The position numbers and the translations under genes are program-made. A DNA stretch of 64,000 nt, taken from positions 4,774,001-4,838,000 of the forward strand of contig NZ_BLKZ01000001.1 of the NCBI RefSeq assembly GCF_010723575.1, in the 5' to 3' direction. Within the stretch, counting starts at the first letter, position 1. Every line of letters starts with the position of its first letter. Below the pieces are notes generated by a model, which searched no databases, was not told where the DNA came from, and was given only the letters and a program-made list of their open reading frames with translations. The DNA is from Mycobacterium bourgelatii (GTDB taxonomy: Bacteria > Actinomycetota > Actinomycetes > Mycobacteriales > Mycobacteriaceae). Below, piece after piece: positions 38,145 to 47,340 of this stretch.

Positions 38145-38900
38145 ATGATCGGTCGAACCAAGAAGCCTGAGCTCGACTCTCAGCAGAATGGCCTCACGGG
38201 CAAGCCCAAAGCGTCTACCCGCGCACTGGCGCAAATCATCGAACGCAGCTCGCACGTCCAAGGCCCGGCGGCGGAGGCCTACGTGGCCCGTCTGCGGCGC
38301 GCCCACCCGGGTGCCAGCCCGGCCGAGATCGTGACCAAACTCGAGAAGCGGTTCTTGTCCGTCGTGACGGCCAGCGGTGCCGCCGTCGGCGCTGCGGCAA
38401 CCTTCCCCGGCATCGGCACCATCGCCGCCCTCTCTGCGGCCGCTGGCGAGACTGCGGTGTTCCTCGAGGCCACCGCGCTGTTGGTGTTGGCCCTCGCGTC
38501 GGTTTATGACATTCCCCTCGATCACCGCGACCGCCGGCGCGCCCTGATCCTGGCCGTCCTGGTCGGCGATGACAGCAAGACCGCCGTGTCAGAACTGATC
38601 GGTCCCGGGCGTACCGCCGGCGGCTGGGTATCGGAAAGCATGGCCTCGCTGCCACTGCCGGCGATCTCGAAGTTGAACACGCGGATGTTCAAGTACTTCG
38701 TCAAGCGGTTCGCGCTCAAGCGCGGGGCGCTCATGTTCGGCAAGCTGATGCCGGTCGGCATCGGCGCGATCATCGGCGCCATCGGCAACCGGATGATCGG
38801 CAAGAGGCTGGTGCGCAACGCGCGGTCGGCCTTCGGTGACCCACCGGCGCGCTGGCCGGTGACGCTGCACCTGCTGCCACCCGTGCGGGATGCAGGCTAG
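38145..38900 (+). CDS. Conserved membrane-associated protein (Rv1249c-like)
   Basis: 251 residues, MIGRTKKPELDSQQ at the start. A helical region (ALAQIIERSSHVQGPAAEAY) is followed by a hydrophobic, Gly/Ala-rich segment SGAAVGAAATFPGIGTIAAL and ETAVFLEATALLVLALASVY. Another follows near the end (LMPVGIGAIIGAIGNRMIGK). The protein probably lies in or on the membrane. No enzymatic motif. Found in the same place (between kgd and the MFS gene) in M. tuberculosis. Function unknown. An overlapping ribosome-binding sequence GAAGAGAGG precedes the ATG. Confidence 0.82.
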   Translation: MIGRTKKPELDSQQNGLTGKPKASTRALAQIIERSSHVQGPAAEAYVARLRRAHPGASPAEIVTKLEKRFLSVVTASGAAVGAAATFPGIGTIAALSAAAGETAVFLEATALLVLALASVYDIPLDHRDRRRALILAVLVGDDSKTAVSELIGPGRTAGGWVSESMASLPLPAISKLNTRMFKYFVKRFALKRGALMFGKLMPVGIGAIIGAIGNRMIGKRLVRNARSAFGDPPARWPVTLHLLPPVRDAG

Positions 38901-39103
38901 CCGCACCCGGCCGTAAAACGGGCGGCTTCTGCCGGACTCACTGGCGGATGGCCAGCAAAGGGTTAGCCTTTATGGGGCGGTAATCTGCACCGGTTGGCGA
39001 GGTGCGAGGTCGACCGCCAACCGGACGGCAAAAAGTTGCAGGTGTCGGGCAAGGGTGCCGGCAAAGAGCTTGCAAGACAAAGGAATCGAGGCGAACAGCG
39101 GCC

Positions 39104-42100
39104 GTGGCCAACATAAGTTCACCATTCGGACAAAACGAATGGCTGGTCGAGGAGATGTACCGCAAGTTCCGCGACGACCCCTCTTCGGTGGATCCCAGCT
39201 GGCACGAGTTCTTGGTTGACTACAACCCCGAGGCACTGCATGACGCGGGCCAGGACGCCCCGGCCAAGCCCGCCGCGCCGGCGGCGCAGCCCAAGGCGCC
39301 AGAGCCCACGCCCGCGCCCGCGCCGACCAAGCCGGCCGCCACCCCCGCGGCGGGTAACGGCTCACCCGCGCCCGCGGCGGCCCCGGCCAAGCCCGCCGGC
39401 CCCCAACCCGGCGAGGGCGACCAGGTGCAGGTGCTGCGCGGCGCCGCGGCGGCCGTCGTCAAGAACATGTCCGCGTCGCTGGACGTGCCCACGGCCACCA
39501 GCGTTCGGGCCATTCCGGCCAAACTGCTGATCGACAACCGCATCGTCATCAACAACCAGCTCAAGCGGACCCGCGGCGGCAAGATCTCGTTCACGCACCT
39601 GCTGGGGTATGCGCTGGTGCAGGCAGTCAAGCAGTTCCCGAACATGAACCGGCACTACGCCGAGGTCGACGGCAAGCCGACCGCGGTCACCCCGGCGCAC
39701 ACCAACCTGGGCCTGGCCATCGACCTGCCCGGCAAAGACGGCAAACGTTCGTTGGTGGTGGCCGGCATCAAGGGCTGCGAAGAACTGCGCTTCGCCGAAT
39801 TCGTCTCGGCGTACGAGGACATCGTGCGACGGGCGCGGGACGGCAAACTGACCGCCGAGGACTTCAGCGGCGTGACGATTTCGCTGACCAACCCCGGCAC
39901 CATCGGCACCGTGCACTCGGTGCCCCGGCTGATGGCCGGCCAGGGCGCCATCATCGGCGTCGGCGCCATGGAATACCCGGCGGAGTTTCAGGGCGCCAGT
40001 GAGGAGCGCATCGCCGAACTGGGCATCGGCAAGCTGATCACCCTGACCTCGACCTACGACCACCGCATCATCCAGGGCGCGGAATCGGGCGACTTCCTGC
40101 GCGCGATCCACGAGATGCTGCTCTCGGACGACTTCTGGGACGAGATCTTCCGCGAGTTGAGCATCCCCTACATGCCGGTGCGGTGGAGTACGGACAACCC
40201 CGACTCGATCGTCGACAAGAACGCCCGCGTCATGGAGTTGATCGCGGCGTACCGCAGTCGCGGACACCTGATGGCCGACACGGATCCGCTGCGACTGGAC
40301 AAGACCCGTTTCCGCAGCCACCCCGACCTCGAGGTGCTGACCCACGGCCTGACGCTGTGGGACCTCGACCGCGTGTTCAAGGTCAACGGGTTCGCCGGTG
40401 CGCAGTACAAGAAGCTGCGCGACGTGCTGGGCCTGCTGCGCGACGCGTACTGCCGCCACATCGGCGTGGAGTACACCCACATCCTCGACCCGGAACAAAC
40501 GCGCTGGCTGGAAGAACGAGTCGAGCAAAAGCACGTCAAACCGACTGTGGCGCAACAGAAGTACATTCTGAGCCGGCTCAACGCCGCCGAGGCGTTCGAG
40601 ACCTTCCTGCAAACCAAATACGTCGGGCAGAAGCGGTTCTCGTTGGAGGGCGCCGAGAGCGTCATCCCGATGATGGATGCCGCGATCGACCAGTGTGCCG
40701 AACACGGCCTCGACGAGGTGGTCATCGCCATGCCGCACCGCGGCCGCCTCAACGTGCTGGCCAACATCGTCGGCAAGCCCTACTCGCAGATCTTCAGCGA
40801 GTTCGAGGGCAATCTGAACCCGTCGCAGGCCCACGGTTCCGGTGACGTCAAGTACCACCTCGGTGCCACGGGCACGTACCTACAGATGTTCGGCGACAAC
40901 GAGATTCAGGTGTCGCTGACCGCCAACCCGTCGCACCTGGAGGCCGTCGACCCAGTCCTCGAGGGTCTGGTCCGGGCCAAGCAGGATCTGCTCAACCACG
41001 GCGACACCGACACCGACGACCAGAAGGCCTTCTCGGTGGTGCCGCTGATGCTGCACGGTGACGCGGCCTTCGCCGGCCAGGGCGTCGTCGCCGAGACGCT
41101 GAACCTGACGAACCTGCCGGGTTACCGCGTGGGCGGCACCATCCACATCATCGTCAACAACCAGATCGGCTTCACGACGGCGCCGGAGTTCTCGCGCTCC
41201 ACCGAGTACTGCACCGACGTCGCCAAGACGATCGGCGCGCCCATCTTCCACGTCAACGGCGACGACCCCGAGGCGTGCGTGTGGGTGGCGCAGCTGGCCG
41301 TGGACTTCCGCCAGCGGTTCAAGAAGGACGTCGTCATCGACATGCTGTGCTACCGCCGCCGCGGGCACAACGAGGGCGACGACCCGTCGATGACGAACCC
41401 GTACATGTACGACGTCGTCGACCTCAAGCGCGGCGTCCGCAAGAGCTACACCGAAGCGCTGATCGGCCGTGGCGACATCTCGATCAAGGAAGCCGAAGAC
41501 GCGCTGCGTGACTACCAGGGTCAGCTGGAACGGGTCTTCAACGAAGTCCGTGACCTGGAAAAACACGGCGTGCAGCCGAGCGCGTCGGTGGAGGCCGACC
41601 AGATGATCCCGGCCGGGCTGGACACGTCGGTGGACAAGTCGCTGTTGGCCCGCATCGGCGACGCGTTCATGGCGTTGCCGGAGGGATTCACCCCGCACTC
41701 GCGGGTGCTGCCGGTGCTGGAAAGGCGCCGGGAAATGGCCTACGAGGGCAAGATCGACTGGGCGTTCGGCGAGCTCCTGGCACTGGGTTCGCTGGTGGCC
41801 GAAGGCAAGTTGGTGCGGCTGTCCGGGCAAGACAGTCGCCGCGGCACGTTCTCGCAGCGGCACTCGGTGATCATCGACCGCAACACCGGCGAGGAGTTCA
41901 CCCCGCTGCAACTGCTGGCGACCAACAAAGACGGCACCCCCACCGGGGGCAAGTTCCTGGTCTACGACTCGCCGTTGTCCGAGTTCGCGGTCCTCGGCTT
42001 CGAGTACGGCTACACCGTCGGCAACCCGGACGCCGTGGTGTTGTGGGAGGCGCAGTTCGGCGACTTCGTCAACGGCGCACAGTCGATCATCGACGAGTTC

Positions 42101-42811
42101 ATCAGCTCCGGTGAGGCCAAGTGGGGCCAGCTGTCCACGGTGGTGTTGCTGCTGCCGCACGGCCACGAAGGGCAGGGCCCCGACCACACCTCTGGCCGGA
42201 TCGAACGCTTCCTGCAGCTGTGGGCCGAGGGTTCGATGACGATCGCGGTGCCGTCGACGCCGGCGAACTACTTCCACCTGCTGCGTCGGCACGCCATGGA
42301 CGGGGTCATGCGCCCGTTGGTCGTGTTCACGCCGAAGTCGATGCTGCGCAACAAGGCCGCGGTCAGCGACATCCGGGAATTCACCGAGATGAAGTTCCGC
42401 TCGGTGTTGGAGGAGCCGACCTACGAAGAAGGCGTGGGCGACCGCAGCAAGGTCACCCGCATCCTGCTCACCTGCGGCAAGATCTACTACGAGCTGGCGG
42501 CGCGCAAGGCCAAGGAGAAGCGCGACGACATCGCGATCGTGCGGCTCGAGCAGCTCGCGCCGCTGCCCAGGCGGCGGCTCGAGGCGACGCTGGACCGCTA
42601 CGAGAACGCCGAGGAGTACTTCTGGGTGCAGGAGGAGCCGGCCAACCAGGGCGCTTGGCCGTCACTGGGCCTGACGCTGCCCGAGGTGCTGCCCGAGAAG
42701 CTCACCGGGATCAAGCGGATCTCGCGCCGGGCGATGTCGGCGCCGTCCTCGGGCTCCTCCAAGGTGCACGCCGTCGAGCAACAGGAAATCCTGGACAAAG
42801 CCTTCGGCTGA
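39104..42811 (+). CDS. kgd: Multifunctional 2-oxoglutarate metabolism enzyme Kgd (SucA)
   Basis: 1235 residues from GTG 39104 (VANISSPFGQNEWLVEEMYR), the known start of Kgd; the frame open from 39002 adds 34 unlike residues. Domain order: N-terminal helix; a Pro/Ala linker (residues about 45-105); an E2-type acyltransferase core with the active-site TSTYDHRIIQGAESGDFL; and an E1 domain. The E1 domain has MPHRGRLNVLANIVGKPYSQ, the ThDP site GDAAFAGQGVVAETLNLTNL and RRRGHNEGDDPSMT, then a transketolase-type C-terminus. No lipoyl domain, as usual for actinobacteria. Acts as 2-oxoglutarate decarboxylase, carboligase and E1o of the dehydrogenase complex, and is normally inhibited by unphosphorylated GarA. 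Confidence 0.96.
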   Translation: MANISSPFGQNEWLVEEMYRKFRDDPSSVDPSWHEFLVDYNPEALHDAGQDAPAKPAAPAAQPKAPEPTPAPAPTKPAATPAAGNGSPAPAAAPAKPAGPQPGEGDQVQVLRGAAAAVVKNMSASLDVPTATSVRAIPAKLLIDNRIVINNQLKRTRGGKISFTHLLGYALVQAVKQFPNMNRHYAEVDGKPTAVTPAHTNLGLAIDLPGKDGKRSLVVAGIKGCEELRFAEFVSAYEDIVRRARDGKLTAEDFSGVTISLTNPGTIGTVHSVPRLMAGQGAIIGVGAMEYPAEFQGASEERIAELGIGKLITLTSTYDHRIIQGAESGDFLRAIHEMLLSDDFWDEIFRELSIPYMPVRWSTDNPDSIVDKNARVMELIAAYRSRGHLMADTDPLRLDKTRFRSHPDLEVLTHGLTLWDLDRVFKVNGFAGAQYKKLRDVLGLLRDAYCRHIGVEYTHILDPEQTRWLEERVEQKHVKPTVAQQKYILSRLNAAEAFETFLQTKYVGQKRFSLEGAESVIPMMDAAIDQCAEHGLDEVVIAMPHRGRLNVLANIVGKPYSQIFSEFEGNLNPSQAHGSGDVKYHLGATGTYLQMFGDNEIQVSLTANPSHLEAVDPVLEGLVRAKQDLLNHGDTDTDDQKAFSVVPLMLHGDAAFAGQGVVAETLNLTNLPGYRVGGTIHIIVNNQIGFTTAPEFSRSTEYCTDVAKTIGAPIFHVNGDDPEACVWVAQLAVDFRQRFKKDVVIDMLCYRRRGHNEGDDPSMTNPYMYDVVDLKRGVRKSYTEALIGRGDISIKEAEDALRDYQGQLERVFNEVRDLEKHGVQPSASVEADQMIPAGLDTSVDKSLLARIGDAFMALPEGFTPHSRVLPVLERRREMAYEGKIDWAFGELLALGSLVAEGKLVRLSGQDSRRGTFSQRHSVIIDRNTGEEFTPLQLLATNKDGTPTGGKFLVYDSPLSEFAVLGFEYGYTVGNPDAVVLWEAQFGDFVNGAQSIIDEFISSGEAKWGQLSTVVLLLPHGHEGQGPDHTSGRIERFLQLWAEGSMTIAVPSTPANYFHLLRRHAMDGVMRPLVVFTPKSMLRNKAAVSDIREFTEMKFRSVLEEPTYEEGVGDRSKVTRILLTCGKIYYELAARKAKEKRDDIAIVRLEQLAPLPRRRLEATLDRYENAEEYFWVQEEPANQGAWPSLGLTLPEVLPEKLTGIKRISRRAMSAPSSGSSKVHAVEQQEILDKAFG

Positions 42812-42933
42812 CGCTCCCCCTCCGTGGGGCCGCGAGCGACCGTGTTTGCACACGGACACGCGGCGTTGGCTGGCAGTTTGCGGACGCTCGCGAGCTCGCG
42901 AGCCGGTTGCGTTAGGGGCTTTTCGTAGCGCCG

Positions 42934-43311
42934 TTATTGCCCGTCGCGCCGGTGACTGAACCTGAGCCGCCCGTGCCGCCGCCGCCATTGCCCTGGCGGT
43001 GCCGCCAGAACCCGCCTGACCCAGGAAGCCTCCCTGTCCCGCCGCCCCGGCCGAACCGCCGGCACCGCCTTGCCCGCCCTTACCGCCGACGCCGCCATTG
43101 CCGCCGAGCCCGCCCTTGCCGCCGATCCCGAACTCGTTGCCGGTGCTGATTGCGTCGGCGTTGCCGCCATTGCCGCCGAGCCCGCCCTTGCCGCCCATAC
43201 CACCGGCGCGCCTCCTAGGCCCCACGAGGCACCGCAACCCGCGCCCTCTGCAGTCGCACAGACGTCGGCAACAATCCCCATAGCTCTTTGCGGGGGCGTT
43301 GTTACCGCCAC
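42934..43311 (-). pseudogene. Small glycine-rich exported-type protein, frameshifted
   Basis: From a GTG at 43309-43311 the minus strand reads VAVTTPPQRAMGIVADVCAT, then GCGASWGLGGAP. One base out of frame it becomes AGGMGGKGGLGGNGGNADAI and GIGGKGGLGGNGGVGGKGGQ, a GGxGG repeat typical of small mycobacterial glycine-rich secreted proteins. The shift at about 43195 breaks it. It lies between convergent kgd and the SDR genes, where M. tuberculosis has a relBE toxin-antitoxin pair. Confidence 0.5.
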
Positions 43312-43477
43312 GGGTACAGGCTAATGGTCGCTCGCCCGAGCGACGGGTCATTCCAACAAAATTTACGCGCTCGTCAGTCAGGACTACTGCAATCGCACAC
43401 GTAGAGCCATCCGGGCCAGAGCCGCGCCCGTGATCCGACTAGCCTCGATTCCGAGCCGAAACAAGGGAGAGTGCTGC

Positions 43478-44311
43478 ATGGAGGGTTTCGCCGGGAAGGT
43501 CGCGGTGGTCACCGGCGCCGGGTCGGGTATCGGACGGGCGCTGGCCATCGAACTGGGGCGCTCCGGCGCCAAGCTCGCCATCAGCGACATCGACACCGAA
43601 GGACTGGCGGAGACCGAGGAGAAGCTCAAGGCCATCGGTGTGCAAGTCAAAGCAGACCGGCTCAACGTCGCCGAGCGCGAGTCCTTCGTCGCCTACGCCG
43701 ACGCCGTGAACCAGCACTTCGGCAAGGTGAACCAGATCTACAACAACGCAGGCATCGCACACAGCGGCGACATCGAGATCTGCCACTTCAAAGACATCGA
43801 TCGGGTGATGGACGTCGACTGGGGCGGCGTGTTGAACGGCACCAAGGCATTCCTGCCCTACCTGATCGAGTCCGGGGACGGACACGTCGTCAACATCTCG
43901 AGCGTCTTCGGCTTGTTCTCGGTGCCGGGGCAGGCTGCATACAACGCGGCCAAGTTCGCCGTGCGCGGCTTCACCGAGGCGCTCCGGCAGGAAATGATCG
44001 CTGCCGGCCATCCGGTTGGCGTCACGTGCGTGCACCCGGGCGGCATCAAGACCGCGATCGCGCGCAATGCCACCGCCGCCGAAGGCCTCAACGCCGAGGA
44101 GATGGCCAAGGCGTTCGACACGCGGATGGCCCGCACCAGCCCGGAACGAGCCGCCCGAATCATTCTGGACGCGGTGCGTAAGAACAAGGCTCGGGTTCTG
44201 GTCGGAGCAGACGCCAAGGTCTTGGACGCCATCATTCGGTTGACGGGTTCGGGATACCAGCGGCTGTTTCTATCGGTGCTCAGCCGCGTGGCCCCGCCGT
44301 CACATCCTTAG
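43478..44311 (+). CDS. Short-chain dehydrogenase/reductase (first of a tandem pair)
   Basis: 277 residues from ATG 43478, with AGGGAGA just before. The NAD(P) site VVTGAGSGIGRALAIELG, NNAGIAHSG, the catalytic Ser in VVNISSVFGLF and YNAAKFAVRG (YxxxK) are all present, and HPGGIKTAIARNA follows. The C-terminal half (AARIILDAVRKNKARVLVGA and LDAIIRLTGSGYQRL) is typical of the mycobacterial SDR subgroup that includes Rv1245c. An oxidoreductase on an unknown, probably lipidic or alcohol, substrate. A paralogue with the same start MEGFAGKVAVVTGAGSGIGR follows 68 bases downstream. Confidence 0.92.
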   Translation: MEGFAGKVAVVTGAGSGIGRALAIELGRSGAKLAISDIDTEGLAETEEKLKAIGVQVKADRLNVAERESFVAYADAVNQHFGKVNQIYNNAGIAHSGDIEICHFKDIDRVMDVDWGGVLNGTKAFLPYLIESGDGHVVNISSVFGLFSVPGQAAYNAAKFAVRGFTEALRQEMIAAGHPVGVTCVHPGGIKTAIARNATAAEGLNAEEMAKAFDTRMARTSPERAARIILDAVRKNKARVLVGADAKVLDAIIRLTGSGYQRLFLSVLSRVAPPSHP

Positions 44312-44379
44312 GCCCGCGTACCCGAGACCGCCGGTACCGGCTAACCTCGACGCTGAGCCGTAACGAGGGAGGGGCGCTC

Positions 44380-45210
44380 ATGGAGGGTTTCGCCGGCAAG
44401 GTAGCCGTGGTGACGGGTGCCGGATCGGGCATTGGACGGGCATTGGCCCTCGAGCTGGGTCGCTCGGGCGCCAAGCTGGCCATCTGCGACGTCGATACCG
44501 AAGGCTTGAAGGAGACCGAGGAGAAGCTGAAGGCCATCGGCGCGCCGGTCAAGGCCGACCGCATCGACGTCACCGAACGCGAGCGCTTCCTGCTGTACGC
44601 CGACGAGGTCAACGAGCACTTCGGCCAGGTGAACCAGATCTACAACAACGCCGGCATCGGTCACACCGGTGACGTCGAGGTCGAGCAGTTCAAGGACATC
44701 GAGCGGGTCATGGACGTCGACTTCTGGGGCGTGGTGAACGGCACCAAAGCGTTTCTGCCGTACCTGATCGCCTCCGGCGACGGCCACGTCACCAACATCT
44801 CCAGCATCTTCGGGCTGTTCTCGGTGCCCGGCTACTCCGCCTACAACTCGGCCAAGTTCGCCGTGCGTGGCTACACCGAGGCGTTGCGTCAGGAGATGAG
44901 GCTGCACGGCCACCCAGTCGGGGTCACCGCCGTGCACCCGGGCGGCATCAAGACCGCGATCGCCCGCAACGCCACCGTGGCCGAGGGACTCGACCGCGAC
45001 GCACTCGCCGAACTGTTCGACAAGCGACTGGCCAACACCAGCCCGACGCGGGCCGCCCGGATCATCCTGGGCGCGGTGCGCAAGAACAAGGCGCGCGTGC
45101 TCGTCGGTCCAGATGCCAAGGTCCTGGACTTGATGGTGCGCGTCACCGGCTCGGGCTACCAGCGGATCACCGAGTTGTTCGTCAGTCGAGTCGTCCCGAC
45201 CAAGCGATAA
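44380..45210 (+). CDS. Short-chain dehydrogenase/reductase (second of a tandem pair)
   Basis: 276 residues from ATG 44380 with GAGGGAGG upstream. Same layout as its neighbour: VVTGAGSGIGRALALELG, NNAGIGHTGDVEVEQF, THISS-type serine (VTNISSIFGLFSVPG), YNSAKFAVRGYTEALRQEM and HPGGIKTAIARNATVAEGL. The two proteins share most residues, so this is a tandem duplication with divergence at the substrate side. Either could be the orthologue of Rv1245c. Its stop is 35 bases from the convergent end of lpqZ. Confidence 0.92.
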   Translation: MEGFAGKVAVVTGAGSGIGRALALELGRSGAKLAICDVDTEGLKETEEKLKAIGAPVKADRIDVTERERFLLYADEVNEHFGQVNQIYNNAGIGHTGDVEVEQFKDIERVMDVDFWGVVNGTKAFLPYLIASGDGHVTNISSIFGLFSVPGYSAYNSAKFAVRGYTEALRQEMRLHGHPVGVTAVHPGGIKTAIARNATVAEGLDRDALAELFDKRLANTSPTRAARIILGAVRKNKARVLVGPDAKVLDLMVRVTGSGYQRITELFVSRVVPTKR

Positions 45211-45245
45211 GCTCAGCCCTGAGCGGCCCTGAGCGCAAACCGCAA

Positions 45246-46124
45246 TCAGCGTCCCAGCGGATGCTCCCCGAGCCACCCGTCGGCCACCGCCTGCGGGTCC
45301 GCACCCCCGGCCACCTTGCGCCACAGGTCGGTCAAGGCCTCGGTGTCCAGCACACCGGCCACTTCGTTGATCGCCAGCAACTGCCGCGTGGTCAAGGCGT
45401 TTCGGCGATACAGCGGCACCACGTTCTCGGCGCGGATCAGGGCGTTCTTGCTGGCGTCGGCGAGCACCACCAAGTCCCCGGGAATGCCCGGGTTGGCGGT
45501 GGTGGTCCACGCCGCGGTCAGCTCGTTGGACCGTAGTGCGGCGAAAAGCGCTGTGTCATTGGGGAATTCGCGCGGACGGGGCATCTTACAACTGCCCACC
45601 GCCGCGGGCGCGTGCCCGCCCTTGACGATGCCGACGGTGAGCCCGTCACAGTGCCGCTGCACCAGGGTGAGGTCTGCGCTGAGATCCTGGCCGCCCCACG
45701 CCTGGCCGGTGGCGGGCGTCACCACCAAGGCGGGCTTGTCCTCGGCCGCCGTGGTGTAGTCCCCCGACGCGATCCCCTCGGGCAGGGCCGCATTCATCGC
45801 CTTGTAGACCTGCTTGTCCGACAGTGCGGAGTCGTCCGGTTGCAGGGAATGCAATACCTGCCCGGTGAAGGCCGGCACGACCGTGAACTCGCCGGAGTCC
45901 AGCTTGGCCATCGGGTCGTCGGCGGTTTCCGCGCGAGCCGGGAAACCGTACGAGCGCAGCGCCGACACATACAAACTGGCCAGCAGCCTCGACTCGGGGT
46001 CTGCTTTGGACCCGACCACCAACTCCGGTCCGGGCGGTGCGGCATGATCGCCGTGCTGCCCAGAACATCCGGTCACGACCAGCAGCAGCGCCAACAGCGG
46101 CGCAGCCAGCCTGGCGATGCTCAC
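45246..46124 (-). CDS. lpqZ: Lipoprotein LpqZ, OpuAC-like substrate-binding protein
   Basis: 292 residues. Signal MSIARLAAPLLALLLVVTGC with lipobox VTGC (Cys20) anchors it on the outer face of the membrane. The mature part ELVVGSKADPESRLLASLYV, KLDSGEFTVVPAFTGQVL and LDTEALTDLWRKVAGG follows the pattern of glycine-betaine/choline-type ABC binding proteins, although no permease or ATPase is next to it. It starts 2 bases after the malic enzyme stop, so the two are one transcription unit. Matches Rv1244. Confidence 0.9.
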   Translation of the reverse strand: MSIARLAAPLLALLLVVTGCSGQHGDHAAPPGPELVVGSKADPESRLLASLYVSALRSYGFPARAETADDPMAKLDSGEFTVVPAFTGQVLHSLQPDDSALSDKQVYKAMNAALPEGIASGDYTTAAEDKPALVVTPATGQAWGGQDLSADLTLVQRHCDGLTVGIVKGGHAPAAVGSCKMPRPREFPNDTALFAALRSNELTAAWTTTANPGIPGDLVVLADASKNALIRAENVVPLYRRNALTTRQLLAINEVAGVLDTEALTDLWRKVAGGADPQAVADGWLGEHPLGR

Positions 46125-46126
46125 AC

Positions 46127-47302
46127 TTAGTCGTCTGAGGATGCGGCCACGGCGACCGCCATGGCCACCGCCTCACAGACGCGCAGGTCCAACGGGCTCG
46201 GGACGATCCGGTCGGGCGCGAGGTCCTCACGCACCACGGAGAAGATCGCCTCGGCCGCCGCGACCATCATCTTTTCGGTGATCTGGCGCGCCCCGACGTC
46301 CAGCGCTCCGCGGAAGATGCCGGGGAAGGCGAGCACGTTGTTGATCTGATTGGGAAAGTCGCTGCGACCCGTCGCCACCACGGCCGCGTACTTGGCCGCT
46401 ACCTGGGGATGAATCTCCGGGTCGGGGTTGGACAGGGCGAACACGATCCCGCCGGGTGCCATCGTGGCAATGAACTCTTCGGGGACGACGCCACCCGACA
46501 CCCCGAGGAAGACGTCCGCGCCGGCCAGCGCCTCGGCCGCGCTGCCGACCACACCGCGAGGGTTGGTGCGTCTGGCCAGGTCGGCCTTGACGGCGTTCAT
46601 GTCCGTGCGCCCGGTGTGCAAAATCCCGCGGGAATCGAGCACGGTGATGTCCGAGACACCCGAGGCCAGCAGCAGGTTCGTGCACGCCACGCCAGCTGCG
46701 CCGGCACCCGACACCACCACCCGCACCGACGACATGTCGCGGCCGAGCGCGGCGGTGGCACCCATCAACGCCGCCAACACCACGACCGCGGTGCCGTGCT
46801 GGTCGTCGTGCATGACCGGGCAGTCGAGCGCCTCGATCACCCGGCGCTCAATCTCGAAGCAGCGCGGGGCGGCGATGTCTTCGAGGTTGACGGCGCCGAA
46901 CGTCGGGCGCAGCCGTACCAGCGTTTCGACGATCTCGTCAGGGTCCTTGGTGTCCAGCACGATCGGGATCGCGTTCAGCCCGCCGAACTCCTTGAACAGC
47001 GCGCACTTGCCCTCCATGACAGGCAGTGACGCGGCCGGCCCGATGTCACCAAGGCCCAGTACCGCGCTGCCGTCGCTGACGACCGCCACCAGCCGGTTCG
47101 CCCAGGTGTAGCGGGCCGCCAGATTGTGGTCCGTTGCGATCGCCCGGCTGACCTGGGCTACGCCCGGGGTGTAGGCGATCGATAGCGCGCGCTGGGTATC
47201 AACCGGCGCGGTCAGGCCTACGCAAAGCTTGCCGCCTTCGTGCGCCTCAAAGATCTCTTCATCGGTAACAACAACCTGGGATCGCTCGAGCGTTTCCGAC
47301 AC
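46127..47302 (-). CDS. Malic enzyme (short, MaeB-like core form)
   Basis: 391 residues. LSIAYTPGVAQVSRAIATDH opens the catalytic domain, NRLVAVVSDGSAVLGLGDIG and GKCALFKEFGGLNAIPIVLD supply the catalytic Lys and metal region, and NLEDIAAPRCFEIERR and MHDDQHGTAVVVLAALMGA the Glu/Asp ligands. The NAD(P) Rossmann site is VVVSGAGAAGVACTNLLLAS. Converts malate to pyruvate and CO2. No phosphotransacetylase extension. It stands 38 bases downstream of mdh in the same direction, making a malate node with mdh, kgd being close by. M. tuberculosis H37Rv, as I recall, has toxin-antitoxin and PE_PGRS genes here instead. Confidence 0.93.
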   Translation of the reverse strand: MSETLERSQVVVTDEEIFEAHEGGKLCVGLTAPVDTQRALSIAYTPGVAQVSRAIATDHNLAARYTWANRLVAVVSDGSAVLGLGDIGPAASLPVMEGKCALFKEFGGLNAIPIVLDTKDPDEIVETLVRLRPTFGAVNLEDIAAPRCFEIERRVIEALDCPVMHDDQHGTAVVVLAALMGATAALGRDMSSVRVVVSGAGAAGVACTNLLLASGVSDITVLDSRGILHTGRTDMNAVKADLARRTNPRGVVGSAAEALAGADVFLGVSGGVVPEEFIATMAPGGIVFALSNPDPEIHPQVAAKYAAVVATGRSDFPNQINNVLAFPGIFRGALDVGARQITEKMMVAAAEAIFSVVREDLAPDRIVPSPLDLRVCEAVAMAVAVAASSDD

Positions 47303-47340
47303 GGCCCCTAGGGTACTGACTACCGATTAGTCGACCTAAT

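Noticed and set aside
39362..42292. Long minus-strand frames under kgd
   Set aside because: Antisense shadows of a highly conserved, GC-rich gene with strong third-position bias.
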